A stretch of 64,000 nucleotides of DNA from Candidatus Gastranaerophilales bacterium (GTDB lineage: Bacteria > Cyanobacteriota > Vampirovibrionia > Gastranaerophilales > Gastranaerophilaceae): positions 24,157-88,156 of the forward strand of contig CALUPY010000006.1 in assembly GCA_944322755.1 (NCBI GenBank), written 5' to 3'. Positions 9,865 to 18,375 of this stretch are shown here, piece after piece. The number at the start of each line of letters is the position of its first letter. Position 1 is the stretch's first letter. Position numbers and translations under genes: made by a program. Below the pieces are notes generated by a model, which worked only from the letters and a program-made list of their open reading frames with translations, was not told the origin of the DNA and searched no databases.

Positions 9865-10717
9865 TACATTAATTGCCCTGACTGCAAGAATAGTTACGAA
9901 TCCGCTTGCGAATGTTTTTCAAAAAAAGCTGGCACAAAACAATGTTTCTTCTTTGCACATTAACGTACTGACCTATTTGTGTTTGAGCGTTATGTGTATG
10001 TTTCCTGCTTTTTATATACCGTGGCTGAATTATTCAAACTCTTTATGGGGCTGGGCTGCGGTAAGCGGGATGTTTGGCGCTATGGGCAACGGCTGTTTGA
10101 TAAAAGCATTGCAAGGGGGAGAGCTTTCGGTTCTCGGTCCGGTCAATTCTTACAAGTCTGTAGTTGCAATGATTATCGGATTTTTTCTGCTGCAGGAGGT
10201 GCTTGATTTTTGCGGTGTTCTGGGGGTGCTTCTTATAATATGGGGCAGCTATTTTGTGTTTGATACTCAGAAAGAAGGTTTTTCTTTGGCGCTGTTTAAA
10301 AGAAAAGACATACAATTCAGAATATTTGCGACTATTTTCACTGCAATAGAAGCTGTATTTATAAAAAAAGTTATTCTGCTTTCGTCGGCTCTCGCTGCAT
10401 TTGTGCTGTGGTGCTGGTTTGGTTTTTTGTTTGCACTTATTTTAACGGTTATACTAAAACCAAAATCAAATACATTATTCTCTTTAAAAACAGTCATATA
10501 TTTTATTTGCATTGCCCTATGTGTCGGCTTAATGCAGTTTTCCACAAACTACGTGTTTGAGCTTATGAATGTCAGTTATGCACTGGCTTTATTCCAGCTT
10601 TCTCTTGTTTTGAGCGTGATTTTCGGGTTTGTTTTTTTCAAAGAAAAAGATATTATAAAAAAGCTTATCGGCTCTTTTATAATGATTTTCGGCTCTGTTT
10701 TGATAATTCTGTATTAA
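9857..10717 (+). CDS. EamA/DMT-family membrane transporter
   Basis: A 286-residue hydrophobic protein with about ten predicted membrane segments arranged as two EamA-like repeats; the first repeat ends near ...LGVLLIIWGSYFVF and the second near ...FIMIFGSVLIILY. The family exports or imports small metabolites, and the substrate cannot be read from sequence. It overlaps the glmU stop by eight bases, so expression is likely coupled, and converges on rph with a four-base overlap of the two stop regions. Confidence 0.8.
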   Translation: MISTLIALTARIVTNPLANVFQKKLAQNNVSSLHINVLTYLCLSVMCMFPAFYIPWLNYSNSLWGWAAVSGMFGAMGNGCLIKALQGGELSVLGPVNSYKSVVAMIIGFFLLQEVLDFCGVLGVLLIIWGSYFVFDTQKEGFSLALFKRKDIQFRIFATIFTAIEAVFIKKVILLSSALAAFVLWCWFGFLFALILTVILKPKSNTLFSLKTVIYFICIALCVGLMQFSTNYVFELMNVSYALALFQLSLVLSVIFGFVFFKEKDIIKKLIGSFIMIFGSVLIILY

Positions 10718-11415
10718 TACATTTCTATGATATCTTTTATGGCTTTTTCTGCTGTATCAAGTATCTCATATAGCTGTTCTTTGTTGAAGGGATTGCCCTC
10801 TGCTGTTGTTTGAAATTCAATTATTTTTCCGCTTTTTGTCATAACAACATTTGCATCAACCTGTGCATGAGAATCTTCCGAGTAGTCCAAATCGAGCTTT
10901 ATTTCACCGTCAATAATTCCGGCTGAGACAGCGGCAATCTCTTCAAGTATCGGATTTTCATTAAGCTCGCCTCTCTCCATAAGTTTTTTAACAGCATCTT
11001 CCACTGCAATGTAAGCTCCGCAGATACTTGCGCATCTTGTACCGCCGTCTGCCTGAATAACATCAGCGTCTATAGTGATTGTTTTATCTGTAATTTTTTC
11101 AAGGTTAACACAGGAACGTATGCTTCTGCCTATGAGCCTTTGGATTTCCTGTGTTCTTCCTGAAATTTTTGAACGTTCTCTCTGGCAGCGTGTGTGGGTT
11201 GAGGTCGGAAGAAGCGAGTATTCTGCAGTTATCCAGCCGCGTTTGTCTTCTTTTTCCATCCATTTTGGTTTGCCGTCTTCAACGGTTGCCGTTACAATAA
11301 CTTTTGTATCCCCAAACTCCACAAGTACTGAGCTTAGGGCATGTTTTGTGTAATTACGTGTGAATTTTATTTTTCTTAACTCTTTATTACCTCGTGAATT
11401 TAAACGTTCTGACAT
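10714..11415 (-). CDS. rph: Ribonuclease PH
   Basis: A 233-residue phosphorolytic 3'-5' exoribonuclease trimming tRNA 3' ends. It shows the N-terminal RNSRGNKELR-like start (SERLNSRGNKELRKIKFT), the phosphate/RNA-binding GRTQEIQRLIGRSIR segment, the conserved DADVIQADGGTR motif and the acidic DLDYSEDS region. AAGGAG lies upstream of the ATG. It is divergent from metG, from which it is separated by about 64 bases that must hold both promoters. Confidence 0.94.
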   Translation of the reverse strand: MSERLNSRGNKELRKIKFTRNYTKHALSSVLVEFGDTKVIVTATVEDGKPKWMEKEDKRGWITAEYSLLPTSTHTRCQRERSKISGRTQEIQRLIGRSIRSCVNLEKITDKTITIDADVIQADGGTRCASICGAYIAVEDAVKKLMERGELNENPILEEIAAVSAGIIDGEIKLDLDYSEDSHAQVDANVVMTKSGKIIEFQTTAEGNPFNKEQLYEILDTAEKAIKDIIEMY

Positions 11416-11479
11416 ATTTATAATTCTCCTTATTTATGATAATTTATATTTATAATAACAGAATACACGGGATAAGAGT

Positions 11480-13054
11480 ATGAAAAAATATTACTTAACA
11501 ACAGCTATTGATTATGCAAACGGTGCTCCGCATATCGGGCATGCTTATGAAAAAATACAGACGGATGTTCTTGCACGTCATTTCCGCCAGAGATGTGATG
11601 ATGTGTATTTTTTGACAGGCACAGACGAGCACGGTATAAAAATTCAAAAAACTGCTGCGGCGCAAGGTATGACACCTAAAGAACTATGTGATATGAATGC
11701 CGGAAAGTTCAGAGAATGCTGGGACGGGCTTGATATTTCATACAATCAGTTTATCAGAACCACGGACGAACAGCATGAAGCTATTGTTCAAAAAATATTT
11801 AAAAAGCTGCAGGATAACGGTGATATCTATAAACATTCATACACCGGATTGTACTGTTCGGGCTGCGAGTCATTTCTTAACCCCCGTGATTTAACCGAAG
11901 ACGGTCTTTGTCCCGACCATCAGAAAAAACCGGAAGAAGTTAAGGAAGAAAACTACTTTTTTAAACTCTCAAAATATAAAGACAAAATTATTGAACACAT
12001 AAAAAACAACCCTGAATTTATTCAGCCGGAATTTAGAGCAAATGAAGTGTTGAACCAGCTTGAACACATTGAAGATATCTCGGTTTCCCGTTCAAAAGAG
12101 TCTGTAAGCTGGGGGATACCGGTTTTGGGTGATGACAGCCAGATAATTTACGTATGGATAGATGCTCTGTCTAACTACATTACGGCACTCGGCTTCGACC
12201 CTGAAAACCCTTCTGAAAAATTCAATAAATACTGGCCTGCGGATGTTCAGGTTATAGGTAAAGATATACTGAAATTTCATGCAATTTACTGGCCTGCATT
12301 TTTGATGGCACTTGATATTCCGCTGCCGAAAACTATTTTTGCGCATGGCTGGATTACCATAGACCAGACGAAAATGAGTAAATCAATCGGGAATGTTATT
12401 GCGCCGAAAGATGTTATGGATGCTTTTGAGCTTTCTCATCCGGATGCTTTCAGATATTTCATGATGGTTACTGCTCCTGCCGGACGAGATGGAAACTATT
12501 CCGATTTGGATTTTAAAGAGAGAGTAAACGCCGACCTTGCAAACAATATCGGAAACCTCCTGAACAGAACGCTCAATATGCAGGTTAAATACTTTGACGG
12601 CGAGATAAAGCCTGAATTTGTTACATCATCTGACGATGAGATAGCGAAAGAGGCACTAAAAACCGTTGAAGCTGTGAAAGCGAGATTTGACAAATTTGAA
12701 GTGGCAGAAGCTGCTCAGGAGATTGTTAATTTCTCAAATGTCGTAAACAAATACGTAAACGACACAGCACCGTGGAGCCTTGCAAAAGAAGAAAAAATGG
12801 AGGAATGCGCGAAAGTTCTGTATAATGTGCTCGAGTCGATGAGATTTATCGGTGCACTTCTTGCGCCTTATACTCCTAATATTTCACAGGATATTTACGA
12901 ACAGTTGAACAGAGAAGAAAAAGCCTGTGAAGTAAAGCTCGATGATTTGAAATGGGGCGGAATTCCAGCCGGTGTAATCACTGAAAAATCGAAAATAAAA
13001 CCTGTTTTTCTGAGACTTGATTCAGAAATTGCCGGTGCTGCAAAAAAAGGATAA
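11480..13054 (+). CDS. metG: Methionyl-tRNA synthetase
   Basis: Class I synthetase of 524 residues. The HIGH motif is at residues 18-21 (APHIGHAYEK), a zinc-knuckle insertion has CSGC and CPDH, and the KMSKS loop is near residues 298-302 (TKMSKSIGN). An alpha-helical anticodon-binding domain follows. There is no C-terminal EMAPII/Trbp111 tRNA-binding domain, so this is a short monomer-type enzyme. It is the first gene of a plus-strand run. Confidence 0.95.
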   Translation: MKKYYLTTAIDYANGAPHIGHAYEKIQTDVLARHFRQRCDDVYFLTGTDEHGIKIQKTAAAQGMTPKELCDMNAGKFRECWDGLDISYNQFIRTTDEQHEAIVQKIFKKLQDNGDIYKHSYTGLYCSGCESFLNPRDLTEDGLCPDHQKKPEEVKEENYFFKLSKYKDKIIEHIKNNPEFIQPEFRANEVLNQLEHIEDISVSRSKESVSWGIPVLGDDSQIIYVWIDALSNYITALGFDPENPSEKFNKYWPADVQVIGKDILKFHAIYWPAFLMALDIPLPKTIFAHGWITIDQTKMSKSIGNVIAPKDVMDAFELSHPDAFRYFMMVTAPAGRDGNYSDLDFKERVNADLANNIGNLLNRTLNMQVKYFDGEIKPEFVTSSDDEIAKEALKTVEAVKARFDKFEVAEAAQEIVNFSNVVNKYVNDTAPWSLAKEEKMEECAKVLYNVLESMRFIGALLAPYTPNISQDIYEQLNREEKACEVKLDDLKWGGIPAGVITEKSKIKPVFLRLDSEIAGAAKKG

Positions 13055-13115
13055 AAAACGCAAAAAAATTTATGTGCGGTTTTTCTATAAATGTGAAAAT
13101 AAGAAGGGCGGGAAT

Positions 13116-13712
13116 ATGCACATAAATTTTTTCAACAACTCTAACACCAAATCAAAACAGACTTTTAAAGCGAGATTGTTCGACCAAAACGGACAGCAGA
13201 TTAAAGCTTTTGATTTGCAAAGCTGTCTTAAAAACATTGATGTTATGTCAAAAAGAGGCGGAAAGAAAACTGATATTTTTGTTAAAGAATTTATCAGTGA
13301 AGATGCAGGCTATGCCGGATATGACAATTATGTAAGACTTACTCTCTCAAATCCGTTGTTTGGCGAACAGAGCTTTGTACAGAACCTGCATCACACAACT
13401 AACAATCCCGTAAAAGGTGATACAGGCAATGAATTGTATCACATGGATTTACTTACGGGAATACAAACTAATAATTGTAAAAATTTAGAAAATAAAGCAT
13501 TCAGAATGTCTTTACTCAAAAAAATACAAAAAGCTGCCGCACAAAAAGATACGGAAAATATGAATCCGGTAAATATTGTGAATAATATGCTCTCAAAAAT
13601 TCCGCCGAAAGAACACGGATTTAGCGCAGAAAGACTCTCTGATTTCAGAACTGTTGCTCAGGATATGCTGGAGCAGATACTCTATAAAGGAATAGAACAA
13701 ATAAAAAAATAA
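13116..13712 (+). CDS. Hypothetical protein with N-terminal QTFKA tag
   Basis: I do not recognise this 198-residue protein. The start at 13116 is preferred because AAGGGCGGGAA lies just upstream and because the longer in-frame version would overlap metG and begin with a low-complexity Lys-rich stretch. The N-terminus (MHINFFNNSN, then KQTFKARLF) is Asn-rich and carries the Phe-Lys motif also seen at 34662 and 59346. The rest looks globular and mainly soluble, with no signal peptide or membrane segment. It lies between metG and prfB, which says nothing about function. Confidence 0.6.
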   Translation: MHINFFNNSNTKSKQTFKARLFDQNGQQIKAFDLQSCLKNIDVMSKRGGKKTDIFVKEFISEDAGYAGYDNYVRLTLSNPLFGEQSFVQNLHHTTNNPVKGDTGNELYHMDLLTGIQTNNCKNLENKAFRMSLLKKIQKAAAQKDTENMNPVNIVNNMLSKIPPKEHGFSAERLSDFRTVAQDMLEQILYKGIEQIKK

Positions 13713-13733
13713 ATTTTTTGTTCAACTTTCTAT

Positions 13734-13761
13734 TTGCACAACGTGTATTTTTTGCTATTTT
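13734..13761 (+). promoter_or_regulatory. Predicted prfB promoter
   Basis: TTGCAC (13734-13739), 16-bp spacer, TATTTT (13756-13761), about 35-40 bases before the prfB start. Assigned from consensus similarity only. Confidence 0.4.
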
Positions 13762-13798
13762 ATAGAATATAAATAACAATCTTTGAATGATGGCAGTT

Positions 13799-14903
13799 AT
13801 GACAGATATTGAGCAAAAACAAAAAATTGAAGAATTAAACAGTAAAGTGCTTAAAGCCAAGGAGTGTCTTTGACCTTCCTGCAGTCGAAAAGCGAATAGA
13901 TGAACTTGAAGCTGAATTGCAGGCTCCTGATATTTGGAACAATCCCGACAAAGCTTCTAAACTTTCCCAAGAACTCACTGAAAATAAAAACACGGTAGCT
14001 GAAGTGACCGGCTGGGAAAGCAAAATTGCAGACTGTCTGCTGCTTTTGGAACTCTACGATGAATCGCAGGATGAGTCTCTCTGGGAAGAATTGCAGAATG
14101 ATTTAGAAAAACTCGAGGCAGAGCTGACTCAGTGGGAAATAAAAAAGACCCTCTCCGGTGAATATGATGAGAACGGTGCAATTTTGACCGTGAATGCAGG
14201 TGCAGGCGGCACTGACGCACAGGACTGGGCGCAGATGCTGCTCAGGATGTATATGCGCTGGGCAGAATCGAAAGGATGGAAAGTTGAGCTTCTGGACAAA
14301 TCTGACGGAGATGAAGCCGGTATAAAGTCTGCGACAATAAAGGTTGACGGAAAATATGCCTTCGGGCTTGCAAAGGCAGAAAGGGGCGTGCACAGACTTG
14401 TGCGTATATCTCCATTTAATGCAAACGGAAAAAGACAGACGAGTTTTGCAAGCCTTGAAGTCAGTCCGGTGATTGAGGATTTTGAAAAAGAAATTCATAT
14501 TCCTCCCGAGGATTTGGAAGTTGATACTATGCGCTCGGGCGGTGCTGGCGGACAAAATGTAAATAAAGTTGAGACTGCAGTTCGTATTTTGCACAAGCCC
14601 ACCGGTATTGTAGTAAAATGCCAGCAGCAGCGTTCTCAGCTCCAGAATAAAGAAACAGCAATGCAAATGCTTGCCTCAAAACTTCTCGCTATAAAACAGG
14701 CAGAGCACGACAAAAAACTTGCTGAGTTAAAGGGAGAAAATGTAGATATAAATTTCGGCTCGCAGATAAGGTCTTATGTTTTTCATCCCTATAAAATGGT
14801 TAAAGACCACAGAACGAACTATGAAATGGGTAATGTGGACGCCGTTATGGACGGTGAAATTGATGGATTTATTGAAGCATACTTGAAACAAAATATAAAA
14901 TAA
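13799..14903 (+). CDS. prfB: Peptide chain release factor 2, programmed +1 frameshift
   Basis: RF2 terminates translation at UGA and UAA. The gene is in two frames: 24 codons from ATG 13799 ([10 protein letters not shown]...KAKECL), then an in-frame TGA at 13871-13873, and the rest in the +1 frame from GAC at 13872. Joined, the product is about 367 residues, matching the family. It has the SPF stop-codon recognition motif ([11 protein letters not shown], near 14404) and the catalytic GGQ ([12 protein letters not shown]). Alternative in-frame ATGs lie at 13787 and 13790. The TGA is the autoregulatory recoding site, not a mutation: the SD-like AAGGAG, the CTT slippery codon and the TGAC context are all intact. 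Confidence 0.96.
13859..13874 (+). promoter_or_regulatory. prfB programmed +1 frameshift element
   Basis: AAGGAG (13859-13864), three-base spacer TGT, slippery CTT (13868-13870), stop TGA (13871-13873) followed by C. The order and spacing equal the E. coli prfB element (internal SD, three bases, CUU UGA C). At low RF2 the ribosome slips +1 on CTT and reads GAC. Downstream residues [20 protein letters not shown] align with the equivalent position of known RF2 proteins. Confidence 0.95.
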
Positions 14904-14913
14904 CGGAGAAATA

Positions 14914-15885
14914 ATGACAAAGGATAGAAAACAAAAAAAAGGGTTTATAAAAAAGTTTGCATGCTTGATACTGTTTGCAGTGTGTATATTTGCGGGGTTA
15001 AAGACTTTTTCTTATCCCGATACCCTAAAGTTTGTTCAGATATCCGATGTTCACCTGTCCGACAGAAAAGAAAATACAACCTATAAAATGCTTGCACAAT
15101 CAAAAGCCCTTTTTAAAGATGAATTATCGCAAATAAATGCTATATCCGGTGTCAATTTTGTGATTGTGACAGGCGATATGACAGACCGCCCCAAAAAAGA
15201 ATTAATCACTGAATTTTTAACAGGCATGAACAGCTTAAATGAGCCGTGGTATTCATCTTTTGGAAATCATGATTTAGTGTTCGGCAGTGATATATCAAGA
15301 GAAGATTATGTAAAACTGTTAAAACAGAACAACAAAAGCTATAAATTCGACAAATCATACTATGCATTTACACCTAAAAAAGGCTACAGAGTAATTGTTC
15401 TTGACTGTATAAACAATACAAAACTTACGGCAAACGGCAAAATTCCCAAAGAGCAGCTGCTCTGGCTGGATAACGAACTTTCACTTGCTCAGAAAAATAA
15501 TGAAGTTCCTCTGATGTTTATGCACTGTCCCCTGCATGAACCATTTTCGAGTTTTCATCACAGAATGCTAAACCCTGATGAAATTTATGCTGTGCTGAAA
15601 AAACACAAAACCCCGATTGCTATTTTCAGCGGACATTATCATGCAACAAAAATATACAAAGAGGGTAACATACTTCACGTAAGCACTCCCTCACTCGTTT
15701 CATATCCCAACGCTTTTAGGGTTGTAACAGTAAATAATTTACCTAAAAAAGTTGTATTTAAGTTTGAATTTAAAGAGACAGGATTAAAAGAAATTCAGAA
15801 AAAAGCTAAACTGCTTGTGTTTTCATCAAAAATTTATTACGGCGAAGAAACAGACAGGCAGGGAACATATATTCTGGACAAATAG
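14914..15885 (+). CDS. Membrane-anchored metallophosphoesterase
   Basis: A 323-residue calcineurin-like phosphoesterase. An N-terminal hydrophobic segment (about residues 13-32, ACLILFAVCIFAG) acts as signal or anchor. The dimetal site motifs are all present: ISDVHLS, VTGDMTD, FGNHD, MHCPLHEP and SGHYHATK. The active domain is probably outside the cytoplasmic membrane. Substrate unknown; 3',5'-cyclic nucleotide and phospholipid/lipid A phosphoesterases share this fold. It starts 11 nt after prfB with CGGAGA as Shine-Dalgarno. Confidence 0.82.
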   Translation: MTKDRKQKKGFIKKFACLILFAVCIFAGLKTFSYPDTLKFVQISDVHLSDRKENTTYKMLAQSKALFKDELSQINAISGVNFVIVTGDMTDRPKKELITEFLTGMNSLNEPWYSSFGNHDLVFGSDISREDYVKLLKQNNKSYKFDKSYYAFTPKKGYRVIVLDCINNTKLTANGKIPKEQLLWLDNELSLAQKNNEVPLMFMHCPLHEPFSSFHHRMLNPDEIYAVLKKHKTPIAIFSGHYHATKIYKEGNILHVSTPSLVSYPNAFRVVTVNNLPKKVVFKFEFKETGLKEIQKKAKLLVFSSKIYYGEETDRQGTYILDK

Positions 15886-15918
15886 CATAAAATAACATAA
15901 TATTTAGATAACTAATTG

Positions 15919-16869
15919 ATGGATAACGGTTATATGCAAGATTCGAAAAATAAATTCAGTGTAAAATTCCGTGGTGTAAGAGGAAGTTATCCCACACCGG
16001 ATTTAAGTTTTATGAAATACGGCGGAAATACTGCCTGTGTTGAGGTTAATGTGAACAATCACCTTATATTTCTCGATGCGGGGACAGGAATTATCAATGC
16101 CGGTAATGATATGCTGAAAGACTATATATCTTCCTCTCACAATGAAGATATGACTGCCACTGTGCTTCTTAGCCATCTTCATCAGGATCATATACAGGGA
16201 ATTCCGTTTTTTAAACCGGTATTTGTACGATCCTCTCTGATAAATCTTGTCAGCAATGTAGAATACGGAAAACAGCTGGATGAAACTATTTCAGAACTTT
16301 TGTTTGATGAAACATTCCCGTTAGATTTGGCAGATATTTCAGCGGATATAAACTTTTTTAATATAAATGACAACTACATCCTTGTATTTCAGGAGGATGC
16401 AGATGTTCCTGAAATTATAAAAGTTGACACTGATGACGATTACCTTCCGCAGGACGGGGAAGTTGTGATTAGCTGCCTGAAACTAAACTGCCATCCTAAA
16501 CGTGGTGTTATGGTATACAAAATCGCCTATCAGGATAAATCTATTGTTTATGCAACCGACAAAGAGGGTTATGTCGGCGGAGACAGAAAACTCTCTATGT
16601 TCGCAAGAAATACAGATTTACTGATACACGATGCACAGTATACTACGGATGAATATCTAAGCGCCTATGTCTCAAAACAGGGTTACGGACATTCGACATT
16701 CGATATGGCATTAGAGGCATACAGCCAGTCACACGCAAAATCACTTGCCTTTTTCCATCTTGACCCGAATTATACTGATGAAATGTTGATTGAGATAGAA
16801 AATCATTATACTAAAACATGTAATAATGTATTTATACCCAAAGAAGGTCAGGAAATCACAATCTTATGA
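15919..16869 (+). CDS. Metallo-beta-lactamase-fold hydrolase
   Basis: A 316-residue MBL-fold protein of the PhnP/cyclic-phosphodiesterase-like group. It begins FRGVRGSYPTP and YGGNTACVEV, then LDAGTGI, then the metal-binding SHLHQDHIQG (HxHxDH). Further metal ligands are in ATDKEGY, HDAQYT, GYGHST and FHLDP. ATG 15919 is chosen over an adjoining TTG at 15916; no clear Shine-Dalgarno is visible. The stop overlaps the ATG of the following TPR gene (ATGA at 16866), indicating coupling. Substrate not predictable. Confidence 0.82.
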   Translation: MDNGYMQDSKNKFSVKFRGVRGSYPTPDLSFMKYGGNTACVEVNVNNHLIFLDAGTGIINAGNDMLKDYISSSHNEDMTATVLLSHLHQDHIQGIPFFKPVFVRSSLINLVSNVEYGKQLDETISELLFDETFPLDLADISADINFFNINDNYILVFQEDADVPEIIKVDTDDDYLPQDGEVVISCLKLNCHPKRGVMVYKIAYQDKSIVYATDKEGYVGGDRKLSMFARNTDLLIHDAQYTTDEYLSAYVSKQGYGHSTFDMALEAYSQSHAKSLAFFHLDPNYTDEMLIEIENHYTKTCNNVFIPKEGQEITIL

Positions 16870-17423
16870 AAAAACTACTTATAGTGTTATGTCTTTTCTT
16901 GTGTCCGTCGTGTTATGCAAAGGAGCCATTTTTAAAATTCGAAATTGATGCAGAGAAAAATGCAAACAGCCACAACAACATGGGTATAATCTACGTTCAG
17001 GACAGATACTATGCTGCAGCAATAAAAGAATTTCAGACTGCAATACTCCTCTGTCCGGACAAACAATCCTCGGCAATTTATTACACAAACCTTGCAAATG
17101 TTTATATGAAAATAGGATATCCCGCTCTCGCTCAGGACACTCTGGAAAGAGCAATAAGGCTTTATCCCATGAATTTTTCATATTACCAGGATGTTGTGCA
17201 AGCCTATAAGCAGCAAGGACTCTTGGCCTCGAAATTAAAACAGTATAAAAATGATATAAAAAATCCTATGTCAGAGATAATGGTTGGTTTAATATTGATA
17301 GAGCAGGGTCAGGTTCAGGAGGGCTTGAGTACATTGCATCAGTTCTGTCTGCTTGAACCGGATTTGATTATCTCAAAAGGGGTTATGAATTATATTAAAG
17401 CAAACAGTAATGTTAAATTGTAA
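16866..17423 (+). CDS. Exported TPR-repeat protein
   Basis: A 185-residue protein with a Sec-type signal peptide (LLIVLCLFLCPSCYA, cleavage after about residue 19) followed by tetratricopeptide repeats (NNMGIIYVQDRYYAAAIKEF; NLANVYMKIGYPALAQDTLE). The Cys at about residue 17 does not form a clear lipobox. It is translationally coupled to the MBL-fold gene. Likely a periplasmic scaffolding protein; no specific function can be assigned. Confidence 0.72.
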   Translation: MKKLLIVLCLFLCPSCYAKEPFLKFEIDAEKNANSHNNMGIIYVQDRYYAAAIKEFQTAILLCPDKQSSAIYYTNLANVYMKIGYPALAQDTLERAIRLYPMNFSYYQDVVQAYKQQGLLASKLKQYKNDIKNPMSEIMVGLILIEQGQVQEGLSTLHQFCLLEPDLIISKGVMNYIKANSNVKL

Positions 17424-17468
17424 TTATAAATTCTTTGAATACGACTGTACTTGTAAGAGTGTACGCAG

Positions 17469-17518
17469 AGTGTGAATGGTGCTGAGTCTAAGCAGGAAGT
17501 GACCCCATACACTTTTTG
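17469..17518 (+). terminator. Structured terminator-like element between convergent genes
   Basis: Stem AGTGT/ACACT and ATGG/CCAT with a two-base bulge encloses an inner TGCT/AGCA hairpin (loop GAGTCTA), followed by TTTT at 17514-17517. It sits about 45 bases after the TPR gene and could be a branched intrinsic terminator or part of a small RNA. Pairings were found by eye. Confidence 0.35.
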
Positions 17519-17623
17519 CCAATACAGGACTTGTTAGTGATGAACAGACTTGATTTATACACAGATTCAACATGTAGTCGGAGCAGTTGACTATATGAAA
17601 AATATCGCATATCCTCCGGCAGT

Positions 17624-18304
17624 TTATTCAGATAACATTCGCTGAATATGTGCTTCTGTACAGCTTGTTGTAAAGGCAGTAATATCAAATATATCCACAT
17701 CAAAAAATGCCTGAATCATAGCCTTTAGAGTACTTCCTGTGGTCAAAATATCATCTATAATAAGCAAATGTTCACCGTCATAATGCGTTTTGTCAACCTC
17801 AAAAGCCCCTCTCAGGTTTTCTTCACGTTCTTTTATACTCAGACGGTACTGGGGTTTGGTTTCTCTATTGCGGGATATTAAATCACCCGCAATAGTATAT
17901 CCCGTCATTTTTGAAAATTCCTCGGCAACAATCGCCATATGATTATATTTTCTGTCCTTCATACGTTTTTTGTGCAATGGCACCGGCACGATAACAAATT
18001 TTTCCCCGGAAACAGGCAATGTCTGCCAGTATTCATACATAATTTTTGCCTGAAAATATGCAAGTTCCGTTTGATTATGATATTTGAGACCTCTGATGAG
18101 TTTTTGAAGTGTTTTTGCATAAATTGCCGCACTGTAAACATTCTTTTTCATAATCTTCATCACTGGCCGCGGCTGCAAAAATTCAATTGTGTCATAACAA
18201 TCATTGCACATCTTAGTATTCTCTCGTGATGAACGACAGAAATAACACCGTTTTTTGTAAATAAAATCCAGCAAACCGGATAATTGTTTTAATATTCTCA
18301 GCAT
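17624..18304 (-). CDS. comF: ComF-family amidophosphoribosyltransferase-like protein
   Basis: A 226-residue protein with the family architecture: an N-terminal zinc finger (CYFCRSS...MCNDCYD, about residues 20-36) and a C-terminal PRTase fold with the PRPP-binding loop LLIIDDILTTGSTL (about residues 180-193). ComF proteins support DNA uptake during natural transformation in several bacteria. PilT ATPases in the same window would be compatible with uptake pili, but no com operon is adjacent. It is divergent from rseP. Confidence 0.88.
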   Translation of the reverse strand: MLRILKQLSGLLDFIYKKRCYFCRSSRENTKMCNDCYDTIEFLQPRPVMKIMKKNVYSAAIYAKTLQKLIRGLKYHNQTELAYFQAKIMYEYWQTLPVSGEKFVIVPVPLHKKRMKDRKYNHMAIVAEEFSKMTGYTIAGDLISRNRETKPQYRLSIKEREENLRGAFEVDKTHYDGEHLLIIDDILTTGSTLKAMIQAFFDVDIFDITAFTTSCTEAHIQRMLSE

Positions 18305-18375
18305 ATAATAATTATAGTATGAATTAAGCTTGCATGCTAAAATAGAAATTATAGAAAAAAATAGAAAGAGAGTTT

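Noticed and set aside
17488..17703. Minus-strand ORF overlapping the comF 3' end
   Set aside because: It lies in another frame over comF with no ribosome site or family similarity.
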